Positions 42,795-51,637 of a stretch of 64,000 nt of DNA are shown one piece after another (position 1 is the stretch's first letter; every line of letters begins with the position of its first letter). The position numbers and the translations under genes were made by a program. The stretch is taken from NCBI RefSeq assembly GCF_018129985.1, contig NZ_JAFCKT010000001.1:1488001-1552000 (forward strand). The letters are read 5' to 3'. This DNA comes from Bradyrhizobium sp. SZCCT0148 (GTDB lineage: Bacteria > Pseudomonadota > Alphaproteobacteria > Rhizobiales > Xanthobacteraceae). The notes under the pieces were generated by a model that ran no database searches, was not told the DNA's origin, and saw only the letters and a program-made list of their open reading frames with translations.

Positions 42795-43676
42795 CTACTT
42801 CAGCGGCAGGAACACGTCCGCGACCGTCTCGTGCTCCGGCACCTCCGGGAAGAAGCTCAGCCGCTGGCAATAGATCGGGAAGTCGCGCGCCTCCTCGCCG
42901 CTGGCCGGAAGCCAATCGCGATAGAGGTAGAGTGCGGCGGGCTCCAGATTGTCGGTATAGCCCGTGACGCGCAACACGGCGCAGCGACCGCCGGGGATCT
43001 CGCCGGCCTTGATCGCTTCGCCGTGCGCCTCGATCGGCTGATCGGTCCCGACGCAAAGGTCCACGCTGTAGTCGGCCTGCTGCGCAGGACGCCCCTCGGA
43101 ATGCCATACAGTGAAAGTCGGATGATTCCTGGGGTGCAGGTTGGCCGCCTTGCGCCACGCGATGAACCGCCTGATGGTGGCACCGAGCGTTCCGGGGTTT
43201 CCCCGATGCTCCATGATCGCCACCCGTGTCGGAGGCACGTCGCGGACCGTCACGTCGGCCGTGGTAAAACGTATTTGCATGAGCTTGCTCCTCGCCTTGT
43301 CGAGAGGCCCGAAGGCCGCAAGCCACGGCTCCCATTCCGGCGATTTCCGGAACAACGACGGCGATTGCCCGAACCGTTGCCGAAAGGCGCGGGCGAAGGC
43401 ATCGGGCGCGTCGTAGCCGGCGTCCATTGCGATATCGGTGACATCGCGCGCGTCGCTGTAGGCCAGCTGGTGCGACGCGCGCTTCATGCGGGCGAGCTGG
43501 ACGTAACGATGCACCGATAGCCCGAAGGTCGCGGTAAACTGCCGGTGGAAGTGGAATTTCGAGAAGGCGGCGATTGCTGCGAGACTGTCCAGGTCCAGAT
43601 CGTCGTCGAGATGCCGGTCGATATGCTCCAGCACCCGGCGCATCCGGTCCTGATAGTTTTGCAGCGCCGTCGTCAT
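42795..43676 (-). CDS. AraC family regulator with GyrI-like effector domain
   Basis: A 293-residue regulator. The N-terminal AraC-type double HTH has RVLEHIDRHLDDDLDLDSLAAIAAFSKFHFHRQFTATFGLSVHRYVQLARMKRASHQLAYSDARDVTDIAMDAGYDAPDAFARAFRQRFGQSPSLFRK (about 12-110). The C-terminal half is a GyrI/SbmC-like small-molecule binding domain (VRDVPPTRVAIMEHRGNPG..., YSVDLCVG, GGRCAVLRVTG). This is the Rob/BmrR-like architecture that senses drugs or lipophilic ligands. GGAGGAAGG precedes the ATG. The target genes are not adjacent. Confidence 0.9.
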   Translation of the reverse strand: MTTALQNYQDRMRRVLEHIDRHLDDDLDLDSLAAIAAFSKFHFHRQFTATFGLSVHRYVQLARMKRASHQLAYSDARDVTDIAMDAGYDAPDAFARAFRQRFGQSPSLFRKSPEWEPWLAAFGPLDKARSKLMQIRFTTADVTVRDVPPTRVAIMEHRGNPGTLGATIRRFIAWRKAANLHPRNHPTFTVWHSEGRPAQQADYSVDLCVGTDQPIEAHGEAIKAGEIPGGRCAVLRVTGYTDNLEPAALYLYRDWLPASGEEARDFPIYCQRLSFFPEVPEHETVADVFLPLK

Positions 43677-43760
43677 CGTCCTTCCTCCGTGGCGGCTGCA
43701 GTTAGGCGAAGATGGGCGGGACGCGCTCGACCGATCTTGCGGTTTGGCAGGGTGTCGTTC

Positions 43761-43846
43761 GTAGGATGGGTAGAGCGAAGCGAACCCATCATGGCTGGCG
43801 CTCGGCGAGAGAAGCCGATGGGTTTTGCTTCGCTCTACCCACCCTA
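43761..43846. repeat. GTAGGATGGGT inverted-repeat element
   Basis: Near-perfect arms at 43761-43790 (GTAGGATGGGTAGAGCGAAG...) and 43817-43846 (...CTTCGCTCTACCCACCCTAC) form a large stem. It is related to the element at 11452-11540. It lies between the divergent AraC-type gene and the convergent end of the NylB-like gene. Confidence 0.8.
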
Positions 43847-43861
43847 CAAGCTACGCTCGCC

Positions 43862-45118
43862 CTACCCGCCCGCCATCAGTTCCTTCGCCAGCGCCATGTA
43901 GGCCGGCAGCGTCACGGGATCGTTGGCGGCGTTGCCCGCCACCGGATGCGATGCGTAGCGCGCGATCACCATCTCGGCCTTGGGATCGATGTAGATGCCC
44001 TGGCCGTAGACGCCGCGCGCCATGTAGGCACCGTGTTCATTGTGCGTGACCCACCATTGGTTGCGGTAGGACGCGCCCGGCAGCGTCGGGTAACCGGCCG
44101 GCGCGAATTTTGCGGGATCGCCGCCGCGCGCGATGTCCTCGACCACCTGCGACGGCACGATCTGGCGGCCATTGAAGCGGCCGTGATTGCGCATGGTCTC
44201 GCCGAAGCGGGCGAGATCGCGCAAGGTGGTGGAGAGGCCGCCGCCGCCGCTCTCGGTGCCGATGCGATCGACGTGATAATGCGCATCCTCCTCCGCGCCC
44301 ATCGGTTGCCAAATCCGCTCGGACAAGAGCTCCGCCAGCGTCAAGCCGCTGACGCGTCGGCAGATCCACGCGAGCACGTCGGTGTTGACGGTCTTGTAGG
44401 CGAAGGCCTTGCCGTGCTCGCCCTGCTTCTGTTGCGCGATCAGAAAATCGAAGATGTTGGTCGGCCCGTCGTAATCAGGCGGGATCGGAGCCATGCCGTT
44501 AGCCCGCCGCAGGCCCCACACGTCCGAATTCTTGTCGGTGTAGACCTCGGTGTAGGCGAGCCCCGTGGTCATATCCATGACCTCGTGCACGCGCGCATCG
44601 CCGAACCCGCTCGCCTTCAGCTCCGGCACATAGTCGGTCACGGGCGCCTGCGGATCGATCTTGCCCTCGCTGACCAGAATGCCGGCAAGCACGCCGGTGA
44701 ACGACTTCGTCACGGACATCCCGATATGCGGCTTGTGCGGCTTCAACGCGCCGAAATAGCGCTCATAGATCAGCCTGCCCCGATGCAGCACGGCGATGCC
44801 GTCGGTGTAGGTCTCCTCCAGCATCTTGGCGAAGGTCATGGGCCGGCCGTCCATCGTGGTCGATGCGACCGCGCCGATGTCGTGATCCTCGCGCGGAAGC
44901 GGCGACGCCGGCCCTGCCCCGCGCCAGACGTTCACCGTGGGCACGAGCTGGCGGATGTTGCTCCAGGCCCAGCGCAGTTCGGGGAAGCTGCGGAAGGAGC
45001 CGTTCTGGAAGGTGATGAGGCGATCGGGGGACGGCGGGAAACCGCGCATCCAGCCGAGGGTTTCGGGATCGGTCTCGGCGGCGGTGGGCTGGCTGGCGGC
45101 GAGTGTGGTGGTGGACAT
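43862..45118 (-). CDS. Serine hydrolase, 6-aminohexanoate-dimer hydrolase-like (beta-lactamase family)
   Basis: A 418-residue class C beta-lactamase-fold enzyme. The catalytic SxxK is SVTK (135-138). The Tyr of the YxN-type motif is probably in FAYKTVNTDVLAW (near 250). The last active-site region is WWVTHNEHGAYMARGVYGQGIYI. The N-terminal WMRGFPPSPDRLITFQNGSFRSFPELRWAWSNIRQLVPT block is typical of NylB-like 6-aminohexanoate-dimer hydrolases and related esterases. Real substrate unknown. The ATG at 45118 is preferred over a TTG at 45124. No signal peptide is evident. Confidence 0.85.
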   Translation of the reverse strand: MSTTTLAASQPTAAETDPETLGWMRGFPPSPDRLITFQNGSFRSFPELRWAWSNIRQLVPTVNVWRGAGPASPLPREDHDIGAVASTTMDGRPMTFAKMLEETYTDGIAVLHRGRLIYERYFGALKPHKPHIGMSVTKSFTGVLAGILVSEGKIDPQAPVTDYVPELKASGFGDARVHEVMDMTTGLAYTEVYTDKNSDVWGLRRANGMAPIPPDYDGPTNIFDFLIAQQKQGEHGKAFAYKTVNTDVLAWICRRVSGLTLAELLSERIWQPMGAEEDAHYHVDRIGTESGGGGLSTTLRDLARFGETMRNHGRFNGRQIVPSQVVEDIARGGDPAKFAPAGYPTLPGASYRNQWWVTHNEHGAYMARGVYGQGIYIDPKAEMVIARYASHPVAGNAANDPVTLPAYMALAKELMAGG

Positions 45119-45261
45119 GGACAATGGCTCCAGACGTTCGGCGCCGATGTCGTAGCATCAGACAATACCGCGGACATCCCGCGTTTGCGACGGGCACCTG
45201 CGCGCCGGACACCGGGGGTGCAACCGGAGTTTGGTACGAGAACGCGACCGGTACGGTCGGA

Positions 45262-45645
45262 TCACTTTTTGGTCGTGTCCTCCGATGGCAGCGCTGCCGA
45301 GCCGCCGATCTTCTTCGAGACCACGTAGACGTCGACGGCACTCATCGAACATTCCTCGCTCGATGCCTGGCTGTTCGTGATGACCTCGATCGTCGTGCCA
45401 TCCCGAGTGCGAAACGTGATGTCGTAAACCTGCTGGTAGCGATCCTTGCCGATCTTTTCGGACGCGAGACGAACGGCCTTGGTCTGCGTCTCGTTCACGG
45501 ACGGGATATCGATGAGGCCGGCGTTCTTGAGATGCACGAGGGCCATGTTGGTGGGCCAACTCGCGCAATCCGGAGTCTTCGCCAGCGCCGCCGCAGGCGG
45601 CATGGCAAATATCGCAGCCATCACCATTGTCAACGCGGCGCGCAT
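45262..45645 (-). CDS. Secreted hypothetical protein
   Basis: A 128-residue exported protein with a signal peptide (ALTMVMAAIFAMPPAAALA, about 4-22). The mature part contains CASWPTNMALVHLKNAGLIDIPSVNETQTKAVRLASEKIG and VYDITFRTRDGTTIEVITNSQASSEECSMS, with two cysteines that could pair. No function recognised. Its ATG overlaps the stop of a 49-codon upstream ORF by one base, suggesting coupling. The frame is supported by the signal peptide and the overlap. Confidence 0.7.
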   Translation of the reverse strand: MRAALTMVMAAIFAMPPAAALAKTPDCASWPTNMALVHLKNAGLIDIPSVNETQTKAVRLASEKIGKDRYQQVYDITFRTRDGTTIEVITNSQASSEECSMSAVDVYVVSKKIGGSAALPSEDTTKK

Positions 45646-45794
45646 CAATGCATGACCTTGAAGGTGTGGTCGCCACCTGTCCAGATCTGCTTGCGCTTGG
45701 TGATGGGCAGGACGGCAACGTCGATGCCGTCGCGGTCGCCGCGCTTGTAAAGCTTCTCGCCAGTCTCGAGTTGCCGAAGTCCTGTGTAGGTCAA
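45645..45794 (-). CDS. Small hypothetical protein coupled to the secreted protein
   Basis: A 49-residue hydrophilic ORF (TYTGLRQLETGEKLYKRGDRDGIDV...). It starts at TTG 45794 with GGAGAA eight bases upstream and ends in TGATG with the next gene. The composition (alternating charged strands, no low-complexity) looks coded. No homologue recognised. It might be a remnant of a longer protein, because the frame extends further upstream without a better start. Confidence 0.45.
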   Translation of the reverse strand: MTYTGLRQLETGEKLYKRGDRDGIDVAVLPITKRKQIWTGGDHTFKVMH

Positions 45795-45861
45795 ACAAGG
45801 TATTCTCCGTTTGGTTCGCCGCCAGATACCATAGCGCTCGCGCCGAGCACTTGCGCGACAA

Positions 45862-46101
45862 TCAGGACGGCGGCACGCCCCTGAAGCGATCGAGCACGGG
45901 CACGCCGAGCGGCTCGAAGTGCCTGACATTGCGCGACAGGATCGTCAGAGCATACTGGCGTGCAGTGGCAGCAATGATGACATCGGCAAATCCTGGCCCA
46001 TGCTCCTGCCCCAGGGCCGGTCTGATTGAAGTGCCATCAATTTCAAGGACTCCCGGACGCGCCACGTCAGGCGACATTCGAGCGAAGCAAGGCTCACCTG
46101 C
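45862..46101 (-). pseudogene. VapC-type PIN domain remnant
   Basis: C-terminal part of a PIN-domain toxin: GFADVIIAATARQYALTILSRNVRHFEPLGVPVLDRF is the last strand-helix region, with the acidic Asp (GFAD) and the SRN of the family. The N-terminal first half, with the other catalytic acids, is missing. The frame is open from the TAG stop of the HNH gene (46102) onward, so the HNH gene seems to have replaced the toxin's 5' half in frame. No vapB antitoxin is present. Confidence 0.75.
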
Positions 46102-47001
46102 CTATTGCTTGAAGCAATGCTCGCGGTGCCACCTCAGGAAATGCGGATGCGGGTAATCCGATGCCCGCTGCGGCGCAATTGCGTAGCCGGTCTTATTCAT
46201 CATCGACCGCACTCCATCCAGATCGTTTGTCTGGCGAGAGATCAAGATTTCCAGATTATCCGCCAAGCTGACGAGGCCGCGATCAAACATCCAATGCGCG
46301 GTGCCAGAAAGTGCGACGCCATTGTTAATGATGTCTGGCCCATTCGCCTCAACCGGTCGAATGTGAGCGGCCGCAACTTCTGCCCGTCCCATTCCATTGA
46401 TGAGCTTCAGCCCGGTAATGGCACAACGCTCATCATAAGCGCGCAGTACGACACGGCGAAAGACGCGATCGCGCAAAATTCTCGAGACAGTCAAACTAAC
46501 ACGATCGCGCTGCTGTTCGAACCTGAACTGCACCTGTGTCTCATTGAGATCAAGCTGTCGGACATCTCCATCAAGCCGCGGCAGCAGCGGTGCACTCTCG
46601 GCCAAACCGAGTTCGCATATTCTGTTGAAATCGTCAGGAGAGATTGGCCGGACTGCCGCCTGGGCACGCCCCGAAATTCGTCCTTGCTCATTCAGGACGC
46701 CCCGCTCCACCGGACCATTTGGCCCGTTGAAAGAAACCGGATTGGCAAAGTCGAGATAACTTCCGGGTTCAATCAGGGCGAGATACATTCCCGAAATAGC
46801 AGGGTCGGGAATGACCTGCTGAACACGAGCTATCGCAAAGTAGCCACGCGTTTCAGCCACCTTGCTCGGTTCATAGTAGATGATCCAATCGCCGATGCAG
46901 GCTTCGACGCGGCGCAGGTACTGGCTCGGAAATTGATATTGTTCAGCGGGACTGTCATCGTAGATCGAGTCCGACCGATGGATGAATACCCCAAATCCCA
47001 T
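46102..47001 (-). CDS. HNH endonuclease with N-terminal PUA/EVE-like domain
   Basis: A 299-residue two-domain protein. Residues about 1-130 look like a PUA-superfamily (EVE-like) reader (FGVFIHRSDSIYDD, CIGDWIIYYEP, GYFAIARVQQVI, MYLALIEPGSYLDF). Residues about 175-295 form an HNH_2-type nuclease: RAYDERCAITGL with Cys193, AAHIRPV with His213, INNGVALSGTAHWMFD with Asn227 and His236. This architecture belongs to modification-dependent restriction-like proteins. Base composition is visibly lower in GC than the neighbours (about half A+T by eye), and the gene lies on a vapC remnant, both signs of transfer. A role against modified foreign DNA is inferred. Confidence 0.8.
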   Translation of the reverse strand: MGFGVFIHRSDSIYDDSPAEQYQFPSQYLRRVEACIGDWIIYYEPSKVAETRGYFAIARVQQVIPDPAISGMYLALIEPGSYLDFANPVSFNGPNGPVERGVLNEQGRISGRAQAAVRPISPDDFNRICELGLAESAPLLPRLDGDVRQLDLNETQVQFRFEQQRDRVSLTVSRILRDRVFRRVVLRAYDERCAITGLKLINGMGRAEVAAAHIRPVEANGPDIINNGVALSGTAHWMFDRGLVSLADNLEILISRQTNDLDGVRSMMNKTGYAIAPQRASDYPHPHFLRWHREHCFKQ

Positions 47002-47068
47002 GATTATTGCGGCGTCGCCTCTCCGGGACGTAACTACCTAATTCAGTTTGCTTAACTTGGCGAGGAAG

Positions 47069-48667
47069 CTACTCCCACTCAATCGTCCCAGGCGGCTTGC
47101 TCGTCACATCATACACCACCCGGTTCACGCCCTTCACTTCGTTGATGATGCGTGTGGCGGTCTCGCCCAGGAATTTCATGTCGAACTGGTAGAAGTCCGC
47201 GGTCATGCCGTCGGTGGAAGTGACGGCGCGCAGGCCGACCACGAAGTCATAGGTGCGGCCGTCGCCCATGACGCCGACGGTCTTGACCGGAAGCAGCACC
47301 GCGAAGGCCTGCCAGATGTCGTCATAGAGGCCATACTTGCGGATCTGGTCGATGTAGACGGCGTCGGCCTTGCGCAGGATGTCGAGCTTGTCCTTCGTGA
47401 TCTCGCCGGGGCAGCGGATGGCAAGGCCCGGCCCGGGGAACGGGTGGCGGCCGACGAAGATTTCGGGCAGGCCGAGCTCGCGCCCGAGCTTGCGGACCTC
47501 GTCCTTGAACAGCTCGCGCAGGGGCTCGACGAGCTTCATGTTCATGCGCTCGGGCAGACCGCCGACATTGTGGTGCGACTTGATGGTGACCGAGGGTCCG
47601 CCGGTGAAGGAGACGCTCTCGATCACGTCGGGATAGAGCGTGCCCTGCGCGAGGAAATCGGCGCCGCCGATCTTCTTCGCTTCGGCCTCGAACACCTCGA
47701 TGAAGAGTCGGCCGATGGTCTTGCGCTTGGTTTCGGGATCAGTGACGCCTTCGAGCTCGCCGAGGAAGCGCTCCGACGCGTCCACGTGCACCAGCGGGAT
47801 GTTGTAGTGGTGGCGGAACAGATCGACGACGGTCTTGGCTTCGTCGAGACGCAGCATGCCGTGATCGACGAACACGCAGGTGAGCTGGTCGCCGATGGCT
47901 TCGTGGATCAGCACGGCCGCGACCGCTGAATCGACGCCGCCGGACAGGCCGCAGAGCACCCTGCCTTTGCCGACCTGGGCACGGATCTTCGCGATCTCCT
48001 CCTCACGGAAGGCGCGCATCGTCCAGTCGCCGGAGAGGCCTGCGATCTTGCGCACGAAATTGCGGATCAGTTTGGCGCCGTCGGGCGTGTGCACCACTTC
48101 GGGATGGAACATCAGACCGTAATATTTGCGCGTCTCGTCCTGGATGATCGCGAACGGCGCGTTCGGCGAGGTGCCGGCCACCGAGAAGCCCGGCGGCATT
48201 TTGGTGATGCGGTCGCCATGGCTCATCCACACCTGATTCTTGCCGCCCGATGACCAGACGTCCTCGAACAGCTGGCTCGGCGCCTTGACCTCGACGTCGG
48301 CGCGGCCGAATTCGCGGTGATGGCCGCCCTCGACCTCGCCGCCGAGCTGGGCCGCCATGGTCATCTGGCCGTAGCAGATGCCCATCACGGGCACGCCGGA
48401 ATCGAAGATCAGCTGCGGCGCGCGGGGCGAGCCTGCCTCATGCACCGACTCCGGACCGCCGGAGAGGATCACCGCTTTCGGCTTCATCTCCTTGAAGGCC
48501 TCTTCGGCCTTGTTGAACGGGACGATCTCGCAATAGACGCCGTCCTCGCGCACGCGACGGGCGATCAGCTGCGTCACCTGGCTGCCGAAGTCGACGATGA
48601 GAATCTTGTCATGCGCCGAGGCCACCGAGGGCGTCGACGCGGAGCGGTCGTGCTGTGCTGCTGTCAT
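47069..48667 (-). CDS. guaA: GMP synthase (glutamine-hydrolysing)
   Basis: GuaA converts XMP to GMP using glutamine and ATP. The 532-residue enzyme has an N-terminal class I amidotransferase domain ([15 protein letters not shown] with the catalytic Cys; later MFHPEVVHT with His). The ATP-pyrophosphatase domain follows with its P-loop [13 protein letters not shown] near 240. The C-terminal dimerisation domain ends [13 protein letters not shown]. The frame opens at 48745 but the ATG at 48667 gives the normal length. It is divergent from the SnoaL-like gene. Confidence 0.97.
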   Translation of the reverse strand: MTAAQHDRSASTPSVASAHDKILIVDFGSQVTQLIARRVREDGVYCEIVPFNKAEEAFKEMKPKAVILSGGPESVHEAGSPRAPQLIFDSGVPVMGICYGQMTMAAQLGGEVEGGHHREFGRADVEVKAPSQLFEDVWSSGGKNQVWMSHGDRITKMPPGFSVAGTSPNAPFAIIQDETRKYYGLMFHPEVVHTPDGAKLIRNFVRKIAGLSGDWTMRAFREEEIAKIRAQVGKGRVLCGLSGGVDSAVAAVLIHEAIGDQLTCVFVDHGMLRLDEAKTVVDLFRHHYNIPLVHVDASERFLGELEGVTDPETKRKTIGRLFIEVFEAEAKKIGGADFLAQGTLYPDVIESVSFTGGPSVTIKSHHNVGGLPERMNMKLVEPLRELFKDEVRKLGRELGLPEIFVGRHPFPGPGLAIRCPGEITKDKLDILRKADAVYIDQIRKYGLYDDIWQAFAVLLPVKTVGVMGDGRTYDFVVGLRAVTSTDGMTADFYQFDMKFLGETATRIINEVKGVNRVVYDVTSKPPGTIEWE

Positions 48668-48815
48668 GGCCAGCAGATACGCGACGTGCGACCGGCCCGC
48701 AACCGCGCGGACCGCGCGCCCACATTCTTCTTTGGGCATGGACAAACGCTAATAGGTCAGTATTATTGACATAATTCGCTCCGGATCACACAGGAGCCCA
48801 TCAGGGAGAGCGCTC

Positions 48816-49187
48816 GTGTCACAGCACCATCAGCCATCAACGCTTGCCGCGCTCGGCCGGACCTGGGTCGAGGCCTGGAATGCGCGCGATCTCGACCGCG
48901 TGCTCGCACTCTATGACGAGGCCGCCGTGATGACCTCGGACCGCATTCCGATGCTGGGGTTCGATGCCAGCGGCACGGTGCGCGGCAAGGCGGCGTTGCG
49001 GGCCTATTGGGGCAAGGCGCTCGGGCTGATTGCGAACCTGCATTTCACGGTAATCGACGTCTTCGTCAGCCCGGACAGCGTCGTCGTGTTCTACGAGAAC
49101 GAGCGGGGCAAGCGGATCTGCGAATATCTGCGGGTGAACGAGGCGGGGCTGATCGTGCAGGGTTCGGCGAACCATCTGGTGGAGTAA
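48816..49187 (+). CDS. NTF2/SnoaL-like protein
   Basis: A 123-residue cone-shaped (NTF2-like) protein. The pattern LAALGRTWVEAWNARDLDRVLALYDEAAVMTSDRIPMLGFDASGTVRGKAALRAYWGKAL, then LHFTVIDVFVSPDSVVVFYENERGKRICEYLRVNEAGLI, is typical of SnoaL/ketosteroid-isomerase-like proteins. No catalytic function can be assigned. Start is GTG 48816, preceded by GGGAGAG at good spacing. Confidence 0.85.
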   Translation: MSQHHQPSTLAALGRTWVEAWNARDLDRVLALYDEAAVMTSDRIPMLGFDASGTVRGKAALRAYWGKALGLIANLHFTVIDVFVSPDSVVVFYENERGKRICEYLRVNEAGLIVQGSANHLVE

Positions 49188-49343
49188 CCTGTCCTCGTCA
49201 TTGCGAGGAGCTCTTGCGACGAAGCAATTCAGCCTGTCGCCGCGGATGCATGACTGGACTGCTTCGGTTCGCTTGCAGGACAGAGACCGCTGGACGAGCG
49301 TACGCTAACACTGCGCCCGCCGGCTCTGAAACAGGATCTCCTC

Positions 49344-49676
49344 ATGAAGCTCCCCACCTCCCCCTTTACCGTCACCGACTGGAGCACGGTCAGCCCGACC
49401 GCACATGCCGGCGAACGCGGTGAGGCCATTTGGCGCACGCTCACCATCGGCGATCTCCGGGTCAGGATGGTGGAATATTCGCCGGGCTATCTGGCCGACC
49501 ATTGGTGCGATCGCGGCCACGTGCTCTACGTGCTGAAGGGCGAGCTCGACAGCGAGCTGCGCGACGGGCGAACATTCAAGCTGACGGCGGGGATGAGCTA
49601 CCAGGTTTCGGACTACGGCGACGCCGCGCACCGGTCGTCGACCGCAACCGGCGCGACGCTCTTCATCGTGGACTGA
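49344..49676 (+). CDS. Cupin-fold protein with DHWC motif
   Basis: A 110-residue small beta-barrel protein. It has the diagnostic motif ADHWCDRGH (about 51-59) in the first cupin strand, followed by VLYVLKGELDSELRDGRTFKLTAGMSYQVSDYGDAAHRSSTATGATLFIVD. The His and Cys of DHWC are likely metal ligands in this family ('DHCW motif cupin'). Function unknown. It stands alone about 155 bp after the SnoaL-like gene. Confidence 0.82.
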   Translation: MKLPTSPFTVTDWSTVSPTAHAGERGEAIWRTLTIGDLRVRMVEYSPGYLADHWCDRGHVLYVLKGELDSELRDGRTFKLTAGMSYQVSDYGDAAHRSSTATGATLFIVD

Positions 49677-49747
49677 GATCCGACCGGCGGTTTATTTGCA
49701 CCGCAAAATAGCAAAGTCATGCGACGTGCCGGGTCGCGGGTGATGCC

Positions 49748-49776
49748 TTGAACTGGCCCCAAATTCTCGCTATATT
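49748..49776 (+). promoter_or_regulatory. Sigma-70-like promoter of the cold-shock gene
   Basis: TTGAAC (49748-49753), 17-bp spacer, TATATT (49771-49776). It predicts a start near 49783 and a 5' leader of about 158 nt before the csp ATG, a long leader of the kind found in cold-induced csp genes. Confidence 0.65.
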
Positions 49777-49940
49777 GTGATCATCGATACTTGGCCGAAC
49801 GACTGGGCCGCTTCGCTTCGTTGCAGACGGGCGCGCACGCTTCAGATGACTTCTCCAAACATCGACTGAACAGGACCATGGGCGCATGCTGCGTACCGGT
49901 CCACGTGCGTAGGCTCTTTAACTAACTAAAGGAAATTCCC

Positions 49941-50150
49941 ATGGCTATGGGCACCGTGAAGTGGTTCAACACCCAAAAGGGTTATGGTTTCATCCAGCCG
50001 GACGACGGCCAGAAGGACGTGTTCGTGCACATCAGCGCCGTCGAGCGCGCTGGCCTCTCCTCCCTCAACGAGGGTCAGAAGGTCTCGTTCGACATCGTCG
50101 CCGATCGTCGCAGCGGCAAGTCCTCGGCTGACAATCTCCGCGTCGGCTAA
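49941..50150 (+). CDS. cspA: Cold-shock protein CspA family
   Basis: A 69-residue single cold-shock domain with the nucleic-acid motifs KGYGFI (RNP1, residues 13-18) and VFVHI (RNP2, 27-31). It binds single-stranded RNA/DNA as an RNA chaperone. It is a monocistronic gene bounded by a long leader and a strong intrinsic terminator. The start site follows AAAGGAAA at good spacing. Which of the several csp paralogues of this organism this is cannot be told from sequence. Confidence 0.95.
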   Translation: MAMGTVKWFNTQKGYGFIQPDDGQKDVFVHISAVERAGLSSLNEGQKVSFDIVADRRSGKSSADNLRVG

Positions 50151-50201
50151 CGCCAACGCACCGTTCTGACCACGGACGTACCGGCAGAACGTTAGAGCTT
50201 G

Positions 50202-50238
50202 AAAACCCCGCGACCGGGATCCGGTCTGCGGGGTTTTT
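50202..50238 (+). terminator. Rho-independent terminator after csp
   Basis: AAAACCCCGC-GACCGG-GAT-CCGGTC-T-GCGGGGTTTTT: a nested hairpin with about sixteen pairs and one bulged T, ending in five T's. Confidence 0.9.
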
Positions 50239-50301
50239 GTTTTGGGGCGGTCTGTCATTCCGGGGCGCCCGCAGGGCGAACCCTGAATGACGGGCGAGTC
50301 A

Positions 50302-51603
50302 TTAGGCACCCTTCTTCAGCACCGACACGAAAAACCCATCCGTCCCGGTCCGCCGCGGCGTCATCAGCCAACCCTCCGGCGATTGCAGCGCGGCCTCGCC
50401 GAACGCCTCTGCCTTGTCCCAGAGCACGCTCGCGGTCTGCTCGGGCGGGACGGGCGCGAACTCGGGATGGCGCGCGACGAATGCCCTCACCTGCTCGCCG
50501 TTCTCTTCCGACAGCACCGAGCAGGTGATGTAGGCGATGCGGCCGCCGGCCTTCACCAGCGGCACTGCGCGCTCCAGCACCTCGACCTGGTCACGCAGGC
50601 GAATCTCCAGCGCGCCCGGGCGCATGCGCCATTTGGCGTCGGGGTTGCGGCGCCAGGTCCCGGTTCCCGTGCAGGGCGCATCGATCACGACGAGGTCGGC
50701 GGTGCTGCTGATGTCGGCCAGGGGATCGGCGTCGCCCTTGGGCGTGCGGACATCGGCATTGTGGACGCCGGCGCGCGACAGCCGCTCGTGGATCGGGGCG
50801 AGCTGGCGCTTGTCGCTGTCGGTCGCGATCAGCCGGCCCTTGCCCTGCATCAGGGCAGCGAGCGCGAGCGTCTTGCCGCCCGCGCCGGCGCAGAGGTCGA
50901 TCACCTGCTCGCCGGGTTTTGCCGCAGTGAACTGGGCGGCCAGCTGCGATCCCTCATCCTGCACTTCAATCGCACCCTTGATGAAATCCTCCTCGGCCTG
51001 GATCCCGGGGTTGCGCGCATCGGCCGAAAGCGCGATGCGCAGGCCCGTTGCCGACCAGGGCGTCGGTTTCGCGTGAAGATGAGCAAGCGACTGCAGAGCC
51101 TTGTCGCGATTGGATTTTAGCGTGTTGACGCGGAGGTCGAGCGGCGCCCGGCTGGCCATCGCGGCCGCCTCCGCCGCGCGGTCCTCGCCGAACACTTTTG
51201 CCAGGTGCGGATCCAGCCATTCCGGATAGTCGCCGGCGATCGCCGCCGGCGCGTCCTTGAGGGACCGCGAGCCGAGCGCGGCCTGCTCGGCGTCGGTCAG
51301 CGGCGCCGGCGCGAAGCGGCTACCGTCGAACAACGCACCCATCGTGGCCATGTCCATGTCGCGCTCGAGCCGGAGCATGCCGATCAGCCTGGCACGCGCG
51401 GTATCGGACTCCATCAGGAACGCGCTCGAGGCGTAGCGGCGCAGCACGTCCCAGACCAGGCCGGCAATGGCGGCGCGGTCGCCCGAGCCGGCAAAGCGGT
51501 GCGCGGTACCCCACTCCTTCAACGCCTTGGCCGCGGGCACGCGGTCCTTCTCGATGGTGTCGATCAGTTCGATGGCTGCGGACAGCCGGGCAGCGGGAGT
51601 CAT
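50302..51603 (-). CDS. RsmB family rRNA (cytosine-C5) methyltransferase
   Basis: A 433-residue SAM-dependent m5C methyltransferase of the RsmB/Nop2/Sun family. An N-terminal NusB-like helical domain is followed by a Rossmann methyltransferase with SAM motif DLCAGAGGKTLALA near 250, motif IV DAPCTGTGTWRRNPD and the catalytic-cysteine motif ITCSVLSEENGEQ near 375. This fits methylation of C967 in 16S rRNA or a related site. It is convergent with csp and the terminator. Confidence 0.93.
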   Translation of the reverse strand: MTPAARLSAAIELIDTIEKDRVPAAKALKEWGTAHRFAGSGDRAAIAGLVWDVLRRYASSAFLMESDTARARLIGMLRLERDMDMATMGALFDGSRFAPAPLTDAEQAALGSRSLKDAPAAIAGDYPEWLDPHLAKVFGEDRAAEAAAMASRAPLDLRVNTLKSNRDKALQSLAHLHAKPTPWSATGLRIALSADARNPGIQAEEDFIKGAIEVQDEGSQLAAQFTAAKPGEQVIDLCAGAGGKTLALAALMQGKGRLIATDSDKRQLAPIHERLSRAGVHNADVRTPKGDADPLADISSTADLVVIDAPCTGTGTWRRNPDAKWRMRPGALEIRLRDQVEVLERAVPLVKAGGRIAYITCSVLSEENGEQVRAFVARHPEFAPVPPEQTASVLWDKAEAFGEAALQSPEGWLMTPRRTGTDGFFVSVLKKGA

Positions 51604-51637
51604 TTGAATCTTTCAGGTCAGGATCGGCGCGCAAGCG

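Noticed and set aside
46102..47001. HNH gene as homing endonuclease within an intron or intein
   Set aside because: No flanking exons or intein splice motifs; the downstream PIN remnant lacks its other half upstream of the HNH gene.
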